A stretch of DNA of 64,000 nucleotides from Persicaria tinctoria (GCA_037127255.1 JBANSL010000019.1:17197001-17261000); one strand, 5' to 3'; positions 21,264 through 31,990 are shown, counted from the first letter of the stretch. The notes: generated by a model from the letters alone, not told the origin. Translations and numbers: made by a program.

Positions 21264-22320
21264 CATTTGAAAGTACTTGCCGATACACGGCGGCACTATA
21301 ACATGAGTAGCAAGAGAATCCTCCAAGGACATAGCCCAATTGGCGATAGAGTCGGCTACCACGTTTGCTTGTCTCCGAACTTGTCGAATACAGACTTCCC
21401 AATGTGTTTCTTCTATTATCTTGCGACTTCGATTGATGAGGTTGAAATCTGCATGAACTTCCTTCCCATTTCCATGCATTAGCTGAGCAATCGCCGCATA
21501 GTCGGTCTCTACGATCAGCTTTCGGATCCCCATCTCCCTTGCCGTAGACAGACCATAAAATGCAGCCCACGCGAACAATGCCCACACTTGAACGTGAAAA
21601 ATGCGCAACATGGTCCCCATTGGGGCCCGGAAAACACCCACCCCCTCCCGTTGGCCTCGGGTTTCCTTTGGAAACACCATCAAAACTAAGCTTTACCCAA
21701 CCTTGCTTTGGTGTCTCCCAAGTAGTTGGCCCCGACAGCTCGCCGCGTGCAGGAGAGATTCCCACCATCTTTGCCTTTAGATGAAGGTATGTGGAGACTT
21801 GCTTTCATTCCCTCTGTGTTAGTCCATCCAAACTATTCACTCCTTCAAACACCAAGCTATTGCGCACTTTCCAGGTAAGTCATAACATAGTCGCGAAAAT
21901 TGCGCTCCATCTATCCTCCTTCTGTATGTTCATGAAAACCCATGCTTTAATGTCCATGACCCCAAAGAAAGTAGGAGCTAGTCTTGTCCCACTGAGTTGA
22001 ACCCAAATCTGCTTGATGGCAGGGTAATCCCTTAACATGTGGATCTCTGTTTCCTCCTCATTACACCTCGGGCAAGCAGCGGATCTGGACAAATGTCTTT
22101 TCACCTGGTTGGGCGTTGTAGAGGACTGCATCATGGGATGTTAGGTGCGTAAATGCTCGCACTCTTTGTTGTACATTTAGCCTCCATATTCGCTTCCAGT
22201 CCACAGAAGCTTGTAATTGTTTGTCTCGTCTAATGCACAGGGATGCTAACATCCTATAATTACACGTACTCCAGAAATTCTTAATGTCGAAATCTTTCAA
22301 GAAAGAATCGAATCCTGCAT
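21264..22320 (-). pseudogene. L1-type LINE ORF2, C-terminal part (zf-RVT and RNase H), broken
   Basis: On the minus strand, 22134-21880 encodes a reverse-transcriptase zinc-binding segment (CPRCNEEETEIHMLRDYP, typical of plant non-LTR ORF2). From 21768 to 21264 there is an RNase H domain, GWVKLSFDGVSKGNP followed by a frameshift, then the second half in another frame (LIVETDYAAI, EVHADFNLI, RQANVVADSIA). The gypsy element has inserted near the ORF end and its last codons lie at 14332. At least one frameshift makes it a dead copy. Confidence 0.8.
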
Positions 22321-22702
22321 TAACTTGTTAGAATCAGTATTGCTACACATCTATACGATATCTAAAATGACAAATTAAACCAAGAAAAGATCCTTTCACA
22401 TCACAAGTAATTTTAATTCGTAAGCGAAGTTGTAAGGAAAAGGCAAACATATTTAATTCACACACATGTTTTGCCAAAAGAGAACTAAATTCAAAAGCAA
22501 CTTTAGTAGCAAGTCAAAGAAGGTGTATCCTTCACCTCCAACAATGTCTTCCTCAATAGTTGCTTGCAAAGAATAATAAACTTCAATTAGTTATTACAAT
22601 CAATTGTAAAGATTTAAATTTCAAGTTCATGGAAAAAAGGTCAGAATTGAAACAACGAAATGTTTAAAATCCATAAATCAGAAATTGTAACAAATAATAG
22701 AC
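22321..22702. other. Spacer without a recognised gene
   Basis: No coding pattern could be assigned. It lies downstream of the bZIP fragment on the minus strand and could contain decayed exons, but none was recognised. Confidence 0.4.
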
Positions 22703-22906
22703 CTTGAGATCTCTGAAGGTCTTGCTCTATCTGAGCTAGCTTAATCTTACCCGTTTCCAATTGTTGTACATAAGCCTACACCAATCAGATTTTTGCAGTT
22801 CAATACGATTTTTTTTAATTAATTTTGGGTATAAGAAATTTCATACAAAAAAACTTATGCCTGATCTAGATCTTTCTTGCTCGTTCTCTGTTTTGAGCCA
22901 AACATC
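22703..22906 (-). pseudogene. TGA-type bZIP transcription factor fragment (two exons)
   Basis: Minus-strand exon 22775-22703 encodes AYVQQLETGKIKLAQIEQ and then DLQRSQ, the leucine-zipper start of clade D (TGA/PERIANTHIA) bZIP proteins. It has an AG acceptor to its right and a GT donor to its left. The exon before it (about 22906-22858) encodes LAQNRERARK, matching the conserved basic region (LAQNREAARKSRLRKK in the family). It then has an in-frame TAG and a lost donor, so the copy cannot make the protein. No DOG1-domain exons were found nearby. Confidence 0.8.
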
Positions 22907-24055
22907 TCAATATATGTGATTAAGGATGCACAAAAATAGGTGAAAAAATTATCATGTTAAAATTATCAAACCTTAGCGATTTATGAAAATGAAAAATAAT
23001 AATTCAATAAATATTATTTGTCACTTTATATAGGATTAAATACTTTCACTAACTTGGTACCAACTTGGCACTACAAAGATCGAGTTTTTCTGTGGGTGAA
23101 AAACTTAAAATGAATGTCTTGAAGAATATAGTTGCTAATAAGACTTTTATTAAGATCAATAAAATGATAATGTACAGTGAGCTCATAGAGTCAACACTCA
23201 AATTCCTAAACAAACATCTCTTGAAAACACAATTTAAAAATGTGAGTCTCAGCAATGTGCTTATAACAAGGAATAATTAGGAAGAAGATTGTGATGAGTT
23301 TAACACAAGACACTTAAATCATTTCTGATACTTAGAAGTTATGTTAAAAAAAATATGACGAGAAAAGGGTATTACATGTTAGAGTAAATTTAGGAGATTC
23401 TATGGATAAGATCATCTATATAATTACTTAATTCAGAATATTCTCCGCTTACGTTGCAGCTTCCCACGTTTCAGATTTTTTATTTTTATTTTTTTTCCCT
23501 CCACATTTTGCAAGGAACCGTCAACCTAATCTTTTCCTTGCCTCTTCCTTCGCCCCCTTCTTCGTGCCTCAAGCGCCTTTGATTGCCTCTGTCGACAATT
23601 GCATCTCTTCATCAGTGCCTATGTCCATTCCCATCCATTGTGCTTCTCCTCAGCTGAGTTGGTACGGCCTCCTCTTCTTCTCATCTTCAGCGATTGCTAC
23701 TCTTCCCCTTGCCTCTGTCGGTTCCCAGCCATTATGTTCCTCCTCGGCTACAGGTGATACGGCCTCCTCTTTTCCTCATCTCCATCGTTCTCCGATTATA
23801 GTCAATTTCATTAATTAGTTTCCCCCTTTTCATTGCCCCAGGTTTGGCTATGGCAATTGCCGATTTCAGACGCTCAAGGCCACGCTGACGATTGCAATCC
23901 AGTTGGCGGCCTCGAATTCCCTCTCCTTCTTGCTGTTGACCCTCGACTATTGTAGTTCAGTACCCAGGCTCTTCCGCTACCAATTTGGAATCGTAAGCCC
24001 CAAATTCTTTTATTTGAGTATCACCCATTCTCCTTTTCTTTGTAATGAAAATTTA
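22907..24055. other. Intergenic or 5'-UTR-like DNA
   Basis: 22907-23450 is AT-rich without a gene. 23460-23990 is C/T-rich and repeats GGTACGGCCTCCTCTT and GATACGGCCTCCTCTT (about 23660, 23757). It may be the old 5' end of the ARF-like gene whose exon lies at 30507, but no start exon was recognised. Confidence 0.35.
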
Positions 24056-24783
24056 GGGGCCGTTTGGTATCCACATACGTATATCAGATATCATATATGG
24101 GTATGAGATATCGATATCATCGGTATGGGTATCAAATCTGATATCCGATATCTATTTGGTGTATGGTAGTATATGAGAATATGTTTTTTAGATATCAATT
24201 AACCCTTGTTCTGGGCCGCTCACCCCCCAACACCAACCCACCCGCTCTCTCTAACGCCCTCCCACCCCCAACCGACGCCACCCTCCAGCATCCATTGACC
24301 CCTGTTCTAGGCGCCTCTTTCGCCTAAGACCACGGACCCGCAATTACCAAACCCCCCTGCTGCCAATGTCAGTCCTCATGTCACCCCCACTAGCCTCGGC
24401 CAACGAGATTAGGGTTTTCGACCAACAAGATTTGGAGTTTTGGGCGCCGGAGGGGTGGGCAATTCCGACCAAAGGACTTGAAAGAGGATTTGGGGAAGGA
24501 GAAGAAAGGATTTTAAAGAGGAGAAAGAGGAGGAAGGCAGTCAAGCGATGAAATTGGGGAGGCAGCGAAAGAGGATGAAGGAGAAGAAAGGTTTGAGCGT
24601 GTGTTTCCATATCTTTCCATATCCCTAGTTTAATGGGTATATGGAATTGGGGAAAAATATGAAGGAAGGAAAATATGGGTATATCACTTTGATATCCATA
24701 TACTAATTTACCAAACACAGGTATGGGTATGAGTGATACCCATACCCATATCTGATATACGTATATCAGTACCAAACGGGCCC
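24056..24783. mobile_element. Tourist/PIF-Harbinger-like non-autonomous element
   Basis: Ends are GGGGCCGTTTGGT and ACCAAACGGGCCC (one mismatch), flanked by TTA on both sides (24053-24055, 24784-24786), the PIF/Harbinger target size and sequence. Subterminal regions are full of ATATC/GATAT words. The centre (24210-24560) is GC-rich and unlike the ends, so it may be captured DNA; it has no recognisable coding domain. Confidence 0.8.
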
Positions 24784-24894
24784 TTAGGGTTTGCCTTTGT
24801 GTGATGAATTTTTGTTATGTATCTTTGTCCAGTTGTCTTCAATTTGGATTTTTATCTGTCTATATTGATTTCTTCTACTTCGCCATTACGATTG

Positions 24895-25883
24895 TGATAC
24901 GGGGTTAGCCGCAGGATGGCCCGATCTTCGACAATCAAGACTCAAAGACAAGAACGGAAGCAAAAGACTCAAGAACAATAACAAACGACTCGATATCGAC
25001 ACAAAGACAAACAAACGCAGCAATTTAGACTTAACGAAATAATGAATTAAAGACTGATAGGTGGGTGATTCGAACTAAAATAGAACGAGATAAAGACCAC
25101 AGGCCTCTTAAGAGGGTAGGAACCAAATACCAACGACTATAAAGCCCGCCTCTACAACCTTACACAACCAAGCGGACAACTTGGAGGCACAAGGAGGGGA
25201 CTTGTGATTACCTGGATCACCAAGCTCTCGCGAGGTTGACGAACTCAAAGCAAACCAAGTTAGATCTATAACCAATTGTTTCAATCGATGAGTCACGCTT
25301 CGAGTCGATTGACTTTCTCTCAATTGTGTTTCACACAAACTGAAATTTTCATAAAAGAGACGTCTAATCTTTTACCATGGAATCAGCCGTTACTTATAAC
25401 CCTAGGGCTGATTTAGATGGAAAATAATAATTAAAATAATAATTAAAAATAACCCCTAAATTACCTAAAATAACGTAAGTAAATAAGGTCTCTAAAAATA
25501 GCAATAAAAGAAAGTTCCAACACTTGAGTAAATTCGGCTAAACATATGACAGCTTCAAAGAATGTGATTTTCGGCCAAACTCTAGGTCGAATCTGGAAAA
25601 ACCTTCAACAGGAAAGTTGTAGATCTCTTCGTCCTCGTTCCGACCAGGTATGGCACGATCCAATCCGATTAATATTGAATCCGTACAACTCATTTTACTG
25701 AGAAATCGAAAAGCTGTCAAATGTTGAACGAACCCAAAAACGTCAAGCTTCCACCTTTGCACCTTTTCCCATGGTGGAGCCTTCTTCTTCCTCTTGAGGA
25801 TGACTTCATTCTTGTGAGCTCGAATCATAGGTCCATCCCCAAGTATAGGTGTGTCCGGAGGTGTCTTGGATGGTCCTGCATCA
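24895..25883 (-). repeat. 3' LTR of the gag-only element
   Basis: Starts on the minus strand with TGATGCAGGACC directly after the polypurine tract and ends CCCCGTATCA. The last part of the gag frame lies inside it. Confidence 0.95.
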
Positions 25884-27802
25884 TTCCCCCTTTCTTGAAA
25901 AGGATTCGACCTCGAATCCAAGGTCGCATAAGATTCCGCAAATGCATCCACACGAGCTCCTGGATCGAATACCTCATGCCAATGGAAACTCCTCTCGATG
26001 CCGATTGTTGCAGGGGTTGACCACTTCTGGATGGATTTGATATTGGCTTCGCTATCTTGTAGGCCATTAGAGTTTTCTACAAAATCAAGAAAAGAAACTT
26101 GATTAGTGCATAATTCATATTTCATAACATCTTCACTGTGTTCTAACTCAATATGCACTATAGCTTGTTCATTTATCTTTATGTTTCCATCAAAGGCCAG
26201 CAAGTTTTCATCCTTTGTCATGGCTGGATTATCAATCATTTCAAAGCTAACAATATTAGAACAATTGTCACCATCAATGATCATATTAGAAACTTTGCCT
26301 TTTGCTAAGCACAAATCTTCTCTTTGATTATCCTCACAAGGACTAGGTTGAACACTTAAAACTTTACTATCAATCAAAGAATCAACATGCTCATATTCAT
26401 TGCAATCATCTTTAGAGGCAAGTAAACTAAGATCTTGATCATTATTAACATGCTCATCATTTTCACCACTAGAATTTTCAGATTCATTATCGCCTAGGTG
26501 ATTAATCATGAGAGTATTCTTATTTGGGCAATCCTTCATAACATGTCCTCTACCTTGGCATATAGAGCAAGGAATGTACATAGGTTTAAGAGTAGAAGAG
26601 TTAGGATTACTCCCTTTAGGGCCAGTAGATGCCCCAGACGAATCACGTCCGTTCCAAGGCGCTTTGCCTTTGTCGATGGGCTCCTGAGGCATTCGGCCTT
26701 CACTCCTCCCTTGGGGTTGGCTTGCTCTCTCCCTTGAGCCGGCATCAAACCACCTTTGGGGCTGCTGCACATGGCCTTGGTGCCGCCTTTGGGGTTGCCC
26801 ACTCGACATTCTACCACCTTGGCTCCTGTATCTAACATTCCTTTCCACTGTCATAGCTAAATGTAAAAGTTCAGTAGGCGTATAATAAGGAAAGTAATCA
26901 ATTTCACGAGCTAAGGCGGGGTGCAATATTCTAAGAAACCTAGCATTTGTATCTTTATCATGCTCAACTACATTAGCTCTAGCCATGGTTTCTTGCATCA
27001 GATTAAAGATTTCCTCAACAGATTTATTACCTTGCTTAAGGTTTTCTAATCGTTGTCGAAGCTCTCTAGAATAGTGTTGAGGGACAAACCTACTTCTCAT
27101 TAAGGCTTTCAGTTGGTTCCAAGAAGCGATAGGCGCATCAAGGGATCTTCTTCTTTCTTTAATCAAATTATCCCACCAAATAAGAGCAAACCCTTGAAAT
27201 TCTAAAGAAGCCAATTGAACCTTTTTAAATTCAGAAAAATTGTGACAGTTCCAAATTTGATCCATTTTTTTCTCCCAGTCAATATATGCATCTGGATCTA
27301 TCTGACCATCAAAGGAAGGAATATTTACCTTTACCTTACCTATGTCGTCCTGATCAGGATCTCTAGGCTCACGGTATTGGTATCGACCTCCTCTGTCGTT
27401 CCGCCTCGGGCGTTGCTCCCAATAGTTCTCCTCTTGGAAGTCATCGTCACGCTCCGAATAGTAGAACTCCTCCTGGAAGCCACGACCTCTTCCTCTACCC
27501 CGTCCTAGTCCCTGCGCATTAGCAAATCCGTTATGTCTACCATTTCTCTCCCCTCGTGGAGAATTGTTCTCTTCAAATAGAGGATTATGCAAATTAAGGT
27601 TGGGAGGAGGGTTAGGATTCCGGACTTCCCTTTCATCATTAGGCGTCTCGTCACGCCTTTGACTACCTTGACCACCATGGTTATTAGAACCCGTTGGTCT
27701 AGCCTCCAATGTCGTCAGCTTATCCATCATCGCCGCCAACGTGGCGTTAAGAGTGTTCATTGTGTTGTTGAACATCTCGTTGTTCACCTGATTGTTAGAC
27801 AT
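25538..27802 (-). CDS. gag: gypsy gag reading through the polypurine tract into the 3' LTR
   Basis: The first ATG in frame is at 27802; the frame is open a few codons further. An N-terminal coiled coil (NNTMNTLNATLAAMMDKLTT) is followed by a Gly/Arg-rich stretch (GRGRGRG), then the gag domain (about residues 200-330: YIDWEKKMDQIW, ALIWWDNLIKERR, SRFVPQHYSRELRQRL). A CCHC knuckle, CSICQGRGHVMKDC, is near residue 415. The tail is acidic and then contains LDSRSNPFQERGNDAGPS, a motif common before the 3' LTR in gypsy elements. The frame crosses the polypurine tract at 25884-25896 and continues about 345 bases into the LTR. Residual activity as a structural protein used by other elements is possible. 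Confidence 0.9.
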   Translation of the reverse strand: MSNNQVNNEMFNNTMNTLNATLAAMMDKLTTLEARPTGSNNHGGQGSQRRDETPNDEREVRNPNPPPNLNLHNPLFEENNSPRGERNGRHNGFANAQGLGRGRGRGRGFQEEFYYSERDDDFQEENYWEQRPRRNDRGGRYQYREPRDPDQDDIGKVKVNIPSFDGQIDPDAYIDWEKKMDQIWNCHNFSEFKKVQLASLEFQGFALIWWDNLIKERRRSLDAPIASWNQLKALMRSRFVPQHYSRELRQRLENLKQGNKSVEEIFNLMQETMARANVVEHDKDTNARFLRILHPALAREIDYFPYYTPTELLHLAMTVERNVRYRSQGGRMSSGQPQRRHQGHVQQPQRWFDAGSRERASQPQGRSEGRMPQEPIDKGKAPWNGRDSSGASTGPKGSNPNSSTLKPMYIPCSICQGRGHVMKDCPNKNTLMINHLGDNESENSSGENDEHVNNDQDLSLLASKDDCNEYEHVDSLIDSKVLSVQPSPCEDNQREDLCLAKGKVSNMIIDGDNCSNIVSFEMIDNPAMTKDENLLAFDGNIKINEQAIVHIELEHSEDVMKYELCTNQVSFLDFVENSNGLQDSEANIKSIQKWSTPATIGIERSFHWHEVFDPGARVDAFAESYATLDSRSNPFQERGNDAGPSKTPPDTPILGDGPMIRAHKNEVILKRKKKAPPWEKVQRWKLDVFGFVQHLTAFRFLSKMSCTDSILIGLDRAIPGRNEDEEIYNFPVEGFSRFDLEFGRKSHSLKLSYV
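25884..25896 (-). other. Polypurine tract inside the gag frame
   Basis: Reads AAGAAAGGGGGAA on the minus strand and abuts the 3' LTR start TGATGCAGG. Confidence 0.9.
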
Positions 27803-29116
27803 TGCAAATAAAGACAAACACGGAACTATGTCAAGATTAGCAAATAAAACAACTCACAATGTGTTTCTCTCGCACACTTCTCTCTAATTGGTTATGACAA
27901 GCTTGTTGGGGTAATCCGCTTTGGGCAAATCAACACTCAAGCAAGGACTTAACAATCAAAAGAGAGTAATCAAGAGAAAGAACAAAGAAACAAACAACCG
28001 ACAAGACACAGAACAAAAGTATCGAGTCGAAAGGAAGGAGTATCGACTCGATATCGACCTGGAAAGCTCGAAATCGACCAAAATTGAACGCAACAGACAC
28101 TGTACCGATGCTGTACCGAGGCTAGAGGGGGGTCGGTATGGGGTCGGTATGGTCACTGCAGTACACGACACACAAAAATAGGAAAAGAAAATGAAAGAAA
28201 AACTTGGATTTTTACCTCCTTTTGATTTAAACCCTTAGTATGGATGTTATAGTTGCAAGGTAGGGCTTAAAAAAAAATTATGGTTTGGGAGGTATGTGTT
28301 TAAGGTTGTGACTAGGGCTATAGCAAATTCACCAAATTTGGTCCTTAAGCTTTCTTGCACTAGATACAATCCTTCTCTCTTTTTTTTCTTTTTTTTTTAA
28401 AGCTTACTTTTGCCCCTAGTGAATTTTATCCTCCTAGGACTAAGCTTTGAATGTAATTTTTTTTTTTTTTTAAATTTCGGACTGTTTTTTTTTTCCTAAT
28501 GCAAGAAACTTAACAATGAAATAAAGGACTCTAAAAAATTATATGCTATGGTGAAAGAAAAAAAAATTATGTAGCCCTAATGAAATATATATAGGTGATG
28601 GTGTGGCTAAATATGGTAAATAAATCTATCTATGCCTTTGATAATCTATGATAGAATATATGAGATATATCTACCACAAATTTCAACAAATTAATTAAGG
28701 CAATTAAATAGATAAATCTAGGATAGAACAAGATAGCCAAAGATAGAAAGCAAACTAGGGTTTGTGATTGTTTCAACCGATCTCAACAAGGGCACGTACA
28801 ATGAATCATTCACAAAATTGAAGAAGTAAATTTGCACTAGAATTCCAACTAGGAATTCCAACTAGAAATTCCAACTAGAGGCACGTACAGAGAAGGCACA
28901 AGGGGTGCGTACACTTCGGCTGAGTCGGCGCAATGGTCTCGGCTAAGGTTATGTGTTTTAGGCTAGCAACCACAACAATCACAAACAAGGATTAGTAGCA
29001 ATCAAATTAAAGAAATTCAAGAAGTAAAACACCAAGAACAAGAAAGACTCTATTTTTTTTTTGTAGTTTTGTGTTTATGAATAACAAAAGACACAACTTT
29101 GATGTCGGAAACCAAA
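27803..29116 (-). other. Untranslated leader of the gag-only element
   Basis: About 1.3 kb lies between the primer site and gag with no sizeable ORF. It contains T-rich runs (28376-28398, 28456-28495), the hairpin at 28415-28438, and three tandem copies of AATTCCAACTAG near 28848-28885. A long leader suggests packaging or translational control elements; this is inference. Confidence 0.6.
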
Positions 29117-29128
29117 GCTCTGATGCCA
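29117..29128 (-). other. Primer-binding site, initiator tRNA-Met type
   Basis: Reads TGGCATCAGAGC on the minus strand, one mismatch from the usual TGGTATCAGAGC, three bases after the LTR end. Confidence 0.85.
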
Positions 29129-29131
29129 ATT

Positions 29132-30120
29132 TGATACGGGGTTAGCCGTAGGATGGCCCGATCTTCGACAATCAAGACTCAAAGACAAGAACGGAAGCAA
29201 AAGACTCAAGAACAATAACAAACGACTCGATATCGACACAAAGACAAACAAACACAGCAATTTAGACTCAACGAAATAATGAATTAAAGACCGATAGGTG
29301 GGTGATTCGAACTAAAATAGAACGAGATAAAGACCCCAGGCCTTCTAAGAGGGTAGGAACCAAATACCAACGACTATAAAGCCCGCCTCTACAACCTTAC
29401 ACAACCAAGCAGGCAACTTGGAGGCACAAGGAGGGGACTTGTGATTATCTGGATCACCAAGCTCTCGCGAGGTTGATGAACTCAAAGTAAACCAAGTTAG
29501 ATCTATAACCAATTGTTGCAATCGACGAGCCACGCTTCGAGTCGATTGACTTTCTCTCAATTGTGTTTCACACAAACTGAAATTTCCATAAAAGAGACGT
29601 CTAATCTTTTACAATGGAATCAACCGTTACTTATAACCCTAGGGCTGATTTAGATGGAAAATAATAATTAAAAGAATAATTAAAAATAAACCCTAAATTA
29701 CCTAAAATAAAGTAAGTAAATAAGGTCTCTAAAAATAGCAATAAAAGAAAGTTCCAACACTTGAGTAAATTCGGCTAAATATATGACAGCTTCAAAGAAT
29801 GTGATTTTCGGCCAAGCTCTAGGTCGAATCTGGAAAAACCTTCAACAACAAAGTTGTAGATCTCTTCGTCCTCGTTCCGACAAGGTATGGCACGATCCAA
29901 TCCGATTAATATTGAATCCGTACAACTCATTTTACCGAGACGTCGAAAAGCTGTCAAATGTTGAACGAACCCAAAAACGTCAAGCTTCCACCTTTGCACC
30001 TTCTCCCATGGTGGAGCCTTCTTCTTCCTCTTGAGGATGACTTCATTCTCGTGAGCTCGAATCATAGGTCCATCCCCAAGTATAGGTGTGTCCGGAGGTG
30101 TCTTGGATGGTCCTGCATCA
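29132..30120 (-). repeat. 5' LTR of the gag-only element
   Basis: Same length as the left LTR, and followed by the second copy of the target site GATTG. Confidence 0.95.
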
Positions 30121-30125
30121 GATTG

Positions 30126-30506
30126 TCTTCAAGTTTAGATTTATCCTGTCCTGTAAGTTTAGCACCATTGACTAAGCGATTTTTGAAATATATTACACAA
30201 TTGTCCCACCGTTTCAATTGATGATTACTTTGCATTTATTTAGTTTACTCAGTTCTGGATGGCATTTCCGGGCTAAATCCAACATGTTATGGCTCAGAGG
30301 GTAACACTAACAGTTAAATGTGTCTTAGCTTTGATGTTTAAATTGTTTCTAGGTGTAGTTATTTCTTATGTAGTTTACTTTGTGATCTACCATACTCTTT
30401 GTAACTTCTAGCAATTGATATTTTATGTTCTGGACAAGAGGATAAAAATACATTATCCTAGATGAGTGTCTTATCTTTGACATTTAAATTGTCTCTTTAT
30501 GTGCAG
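30126..30506 (+). other. Intron-like remains of the ARF-related gene
   Basis: T-rich sequence ending in a good acceptor (TTTATGTGCAG) directly before the ARF-like exon. No other exon was recognised in it. Confidence 0.4.
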
Positions 30507-30583
30507 GGTTTAATGCTAAAACGGTGGAATACCAAAACATAAGGTTCGTTGTTCATGATGTTTGTGGTGAAGACAATTTGTGA
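30507..30583 (+). pseudogene. ARF small-GTPase exon fragment
   Basis: After a CAG acceptor the exon encodes FNAKTVEYQNIRFVVHDV and then CGEDNL and a stop. This matches the ADP-ribosylation factor switch region ([23 protein letters not shown] in the family). The G3 motif DVGGQ is changed to DVCGE and a stop codon follows, so it is a dead fragment. The upstream P-loop exon and the downstream exons were not found. The gag-only element sits in what was probably an upstream intron. Confidence 0.75.
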
Positions 30584-30887
30584 ATCAGCATATCTTTGTC
30601 TTTCCTTAATTCTGTTTCTATATTTTTAGAGCATGTTTTCTTTGCATTCTCAAGCTAGGCAAAGGGATAAAATGAGCTTTACATACATACATTGGCTTTA
30701 CAATCATGTCATTTTACATTCTCTATTATATATCATTAATCAGAATAAGCTGGTAAGTTTTAGATTATCTCTCTCTTTTGTTTCTTTGTGATATAATTGC
30801 CTGTAGCATCAATCACAATACAAGCCTCTTATTTTGGTGTATTAAAATTACAAATTAGGCTTAAATCTTCTAACTCAATATTTTTTC
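30584..30887. other. Spacer between the ARF fragment and viral DNA
   Basis: AT-rich, with no gene recognised. Viral homology starts at about 30888. Confidence 0.5.
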
Positions 30888-31243
30888 AACTGAAGAAGGA
30901 GAAATAACAGGAGAACCATTTAAAAATGATAGGATGAATACCTCGGATAATAGAACTTGTACATTAGAAGACGTTAAAAAGGTTTATGAACAAAATAATT
31001 ATTCTAATCAACTTCTTCATACTATAGCCTCCCAAGTAGAACTTGTTCACGAAAAAATAGCAATTGAAGATCCTAAGTTTCCTAGAAGTATTTCTAAACC
31101 GCATTTTTAAATTCAAGGAATTCCAAAAGACACTTTAAAAAATGTTTCATTAAGTTCACCTTTAACTCTAATTGACAGAATAAACCTAAAATTAGACAAA
31201 GAAAAACAAATACAATGTATAAACGAACAAAATAGTGAATCCG
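30888..31243 (+). repeat. Duplicated fragment of the viral coat region
   Basis: Nearly identical to 33838-34192 apart from a few substitutions, including a premature stop where the main copy has glutamine. It ends abruptly at the junction with the inverted promoter copy. Confidence 0.9.
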
Positions 31244-31725
31244 AGGTTTTGAGCTCTCTGATTTTTTCGATGCCCTCTCCTCAATCTGTATCCTTCTTTA
31301 TATAGGCAAGAGTTGATCTGCATTTGACGTCATTGCATACGTCTGTTGTAGTTCAACTGTAGGCATGTGATGGATCTCTTGATGAAGTCTTTCTTCCCGC
31401 GAAAATAGCGGGAGGTGTCCCCGTCACTATGTAAATATGTCCTCAGCGCGGTCACCGTCACTATTCCCCGTCACTATGCACTATTCCCCGTCACTATGCA
31501 CTATTCACTATTTCAACGTTGAAATAGTGAATAGTGCATAGTAACTTTTGTTGTGAATAGTGACGGTGAATAGTGACAGTGAATAGTGACGGGGAATAGT
31601 GTCTGTTGTCTTCTCTTCTTTCCTTCAGTATGTGTCGTCTTTCTTCTCTTGATGTCTTCAGTGGTCTAGTTGATTTACTGATTACACCATATGCGTATAT
31701 AATACAATATTTACAAATATACGCA
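31244..31725 (-). repeat. Inverted copy of the viral intergenic and promoter region
   Basis: 31244-31420 is the reverse complement of about 31812-31990 (promoter) and 31430-31725 is the reverse complement of about 39795-40095. Together they form a continuous minus-oriented intergenic region whose TATA element (31299-31305) fires leftwards. It contains a perfect 50-base palindrome at 31493-31542. Confidence 0.85.
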
Positions 31726-31811
31726 ACGTCACTATTCACAACAAAAGTTACTATGCACTATTCACTATTTCAACTTTTACTATTCACTCGTATTATTCAT
31801 AAAGAGCCAAA

Positions 31812-31990
31812 GAGACACCTCCCGCTATTTTCGCGGGAAGAAAGACTTCATCAAAAGATCCATCACATGCCTACAGTTGAACTACAACAGACGTATGCAA
31901 TGACGTCAAATGCAGATCAACTCTTGCCTATATAAAGAAGGATACAGATTGAGGAGAGGGCATCGAAAAAATCAGAGAGCTCAAAACCTC
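31812..31990 (+). promoter_or_regulatory. Viral promoter, plus orientation
   Basis: A TATATAA box (31929-31935) lies 21 bases after a TGACGTCA element (31901-31908), the core of as-1-like sites in caulimovirid promoters. Transcription would start near 31960 and run into the leader at 31990-32424. A stretch CCTCCCGCTATTTTCGCGGG near 31818 can form a GC-rich stem. Confidence 0.75.

Larger units (their letters stand above)
24895..30120 (-). mobile_element. Gag-only LTR retrotransposon (TR-GAG type)
   Basis: Two LTRs of 989 bp each (24895-25883 and 29132-30120) begin TGATACGGGG and end TCCTGCATCA on the plus strand. Target duplications GATTG flank the whole (24890-24894, 30121-30125). The element reads on the minus strand, with a primer site at 29117-29128, gag, and a polypurine tract at 25884-25896. 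There is no protease, RT or integrase. The LTR pair differs at roughly thirty positions by eye. It sits in an intron-like stretch of a decayed ARF-like gene. Confidence 0.95.
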
